In this document: positions 63,898-64,000 of the stretch, piece by piece
Position numbering within the stretch: position 1 is the first letter of the stretch
Layout: each line of letters opens with the position of its first letter
Assembly: GCA_963578105.1 (NCBI GenBank)
Contig: CAUZBP010000009.1
Span: forward strand, 27,556-91,555
Direction: 5' to 3'
Origin: GCA-2718815 sp963578105
Lineage (GTDB): Bacteria > Planctomycetota > Planctomycetia > Pirellulales > Pirellulaceae
Length of the DNA: 64,000 nucleotides
Position numbers and translations under genes: made by a program
Notes under the pieces: generated by a model
The model's database searches: none
What the model saw: the letters and a program-made list of their open reading frames with translations, nothing else
Told to the model about the DNA's origin: nothing

Positions 63898-64000
63898 GAA
63901 CCTTACTGGCCCGACAGGTGAAAACAGTACAGGCCACACATTGTGTGGGACGTGTGCTGCGAGTCTTTTTTGGATGCCCCGGCAAGGAAAGGGCCACCAC

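Noticed and set aside
1..64000. tRNA, rRNA, tmRNA, SRP RNA, RNase P RNA, CRISPR and insertion sequences
   Set aside because: Looked for by eye (T-loop GTTCGA contexts, repeat arrays, transposase motifs); none supported. A covariance-model scan would be more sensitive.

Overview
The window looks like chromosomal DNA from a planctomycete, most likely of the Pirellulales type. The evidence is a secreted DUF1549/DUF1553 protein with CxxCH-type motifs behind a cytochrome/WD40 protein, a Ser/Thr kinase with a family-typical N-terminal extension, acidic secreted proteins ending in repeated DPFG motifs, several very large proteins with no recognisable family, and moderate GC. No rRNA, tRNA, CRISPR array, insertion sequence, integrase or phage gene was seen. 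Gene content is mostly housekeeping, and base composition looks even across the window.

Layout. 0-10.5 kb: the 3' end of the B12-dependent ribonucleotide reductase gene, a SUOX-like domain protein, a two-gene WD40-cytochrome / DUF1549-DUF1553 operon, a DUF1990 protein and a glycerate kinase. 10.8-16.7 kb: a 908-residue secreted orphan, a 100-residue coiled-coil protein behind a possible sigma-54 promoter, and a Ser/Thr kinase fused to a degenerate receiver. 16.7-21.1 kb: a minus-strand aspartate-family operon, hom - ApgM-like - lysC, in which the ApgM-like protein probably supplies homoserine kinase. 21.2-23.5 kb: an M42 peptidase convergent with a membrane-anchored trypsin-like protease.

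24.2-31.1 kb: a protein-quality-control block, groEL1 - groES - groEL2 - terminator - dnaJ - grpE - FmdB-like - yacG - bifunctional nuclease. groEL1 has the GGM tail and a strong sigma-54-type site upstream; groEL2 has no GGM tail. 31.2-38 kb: a DUF1570 HExxH protein, mutY (with a conservative change at the catalytic Asp position), trpC-purH, and a PQQ-type beta-propeller with a DPFG tail. 38.4-46.3 kb: a 1325-residue orphan, then scpA - MBL hydrolase - hemW on the minus strand, and a MazG-like protein.

46.4-51.5 kb: the most system-like accessory locus, four tightly packed minus-strand genes: a glutamate-1-semialdehyde-aminotransferase-like enzyme, a free-standing adenylation enzyme, a carrier-protein/thioesterase fusion and an LpxL-like acyltransferase. 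Together they have the parts of a minimal non-ribosomal-peptide or lipid-conjugate pathway whose product I cannot name. 51.7-64 kb: an 856-residue orphan, FtsK with an unusual acidic repeat tail, a PrpD-like gene overlapping truB, hemB - hemL, and tsaB.
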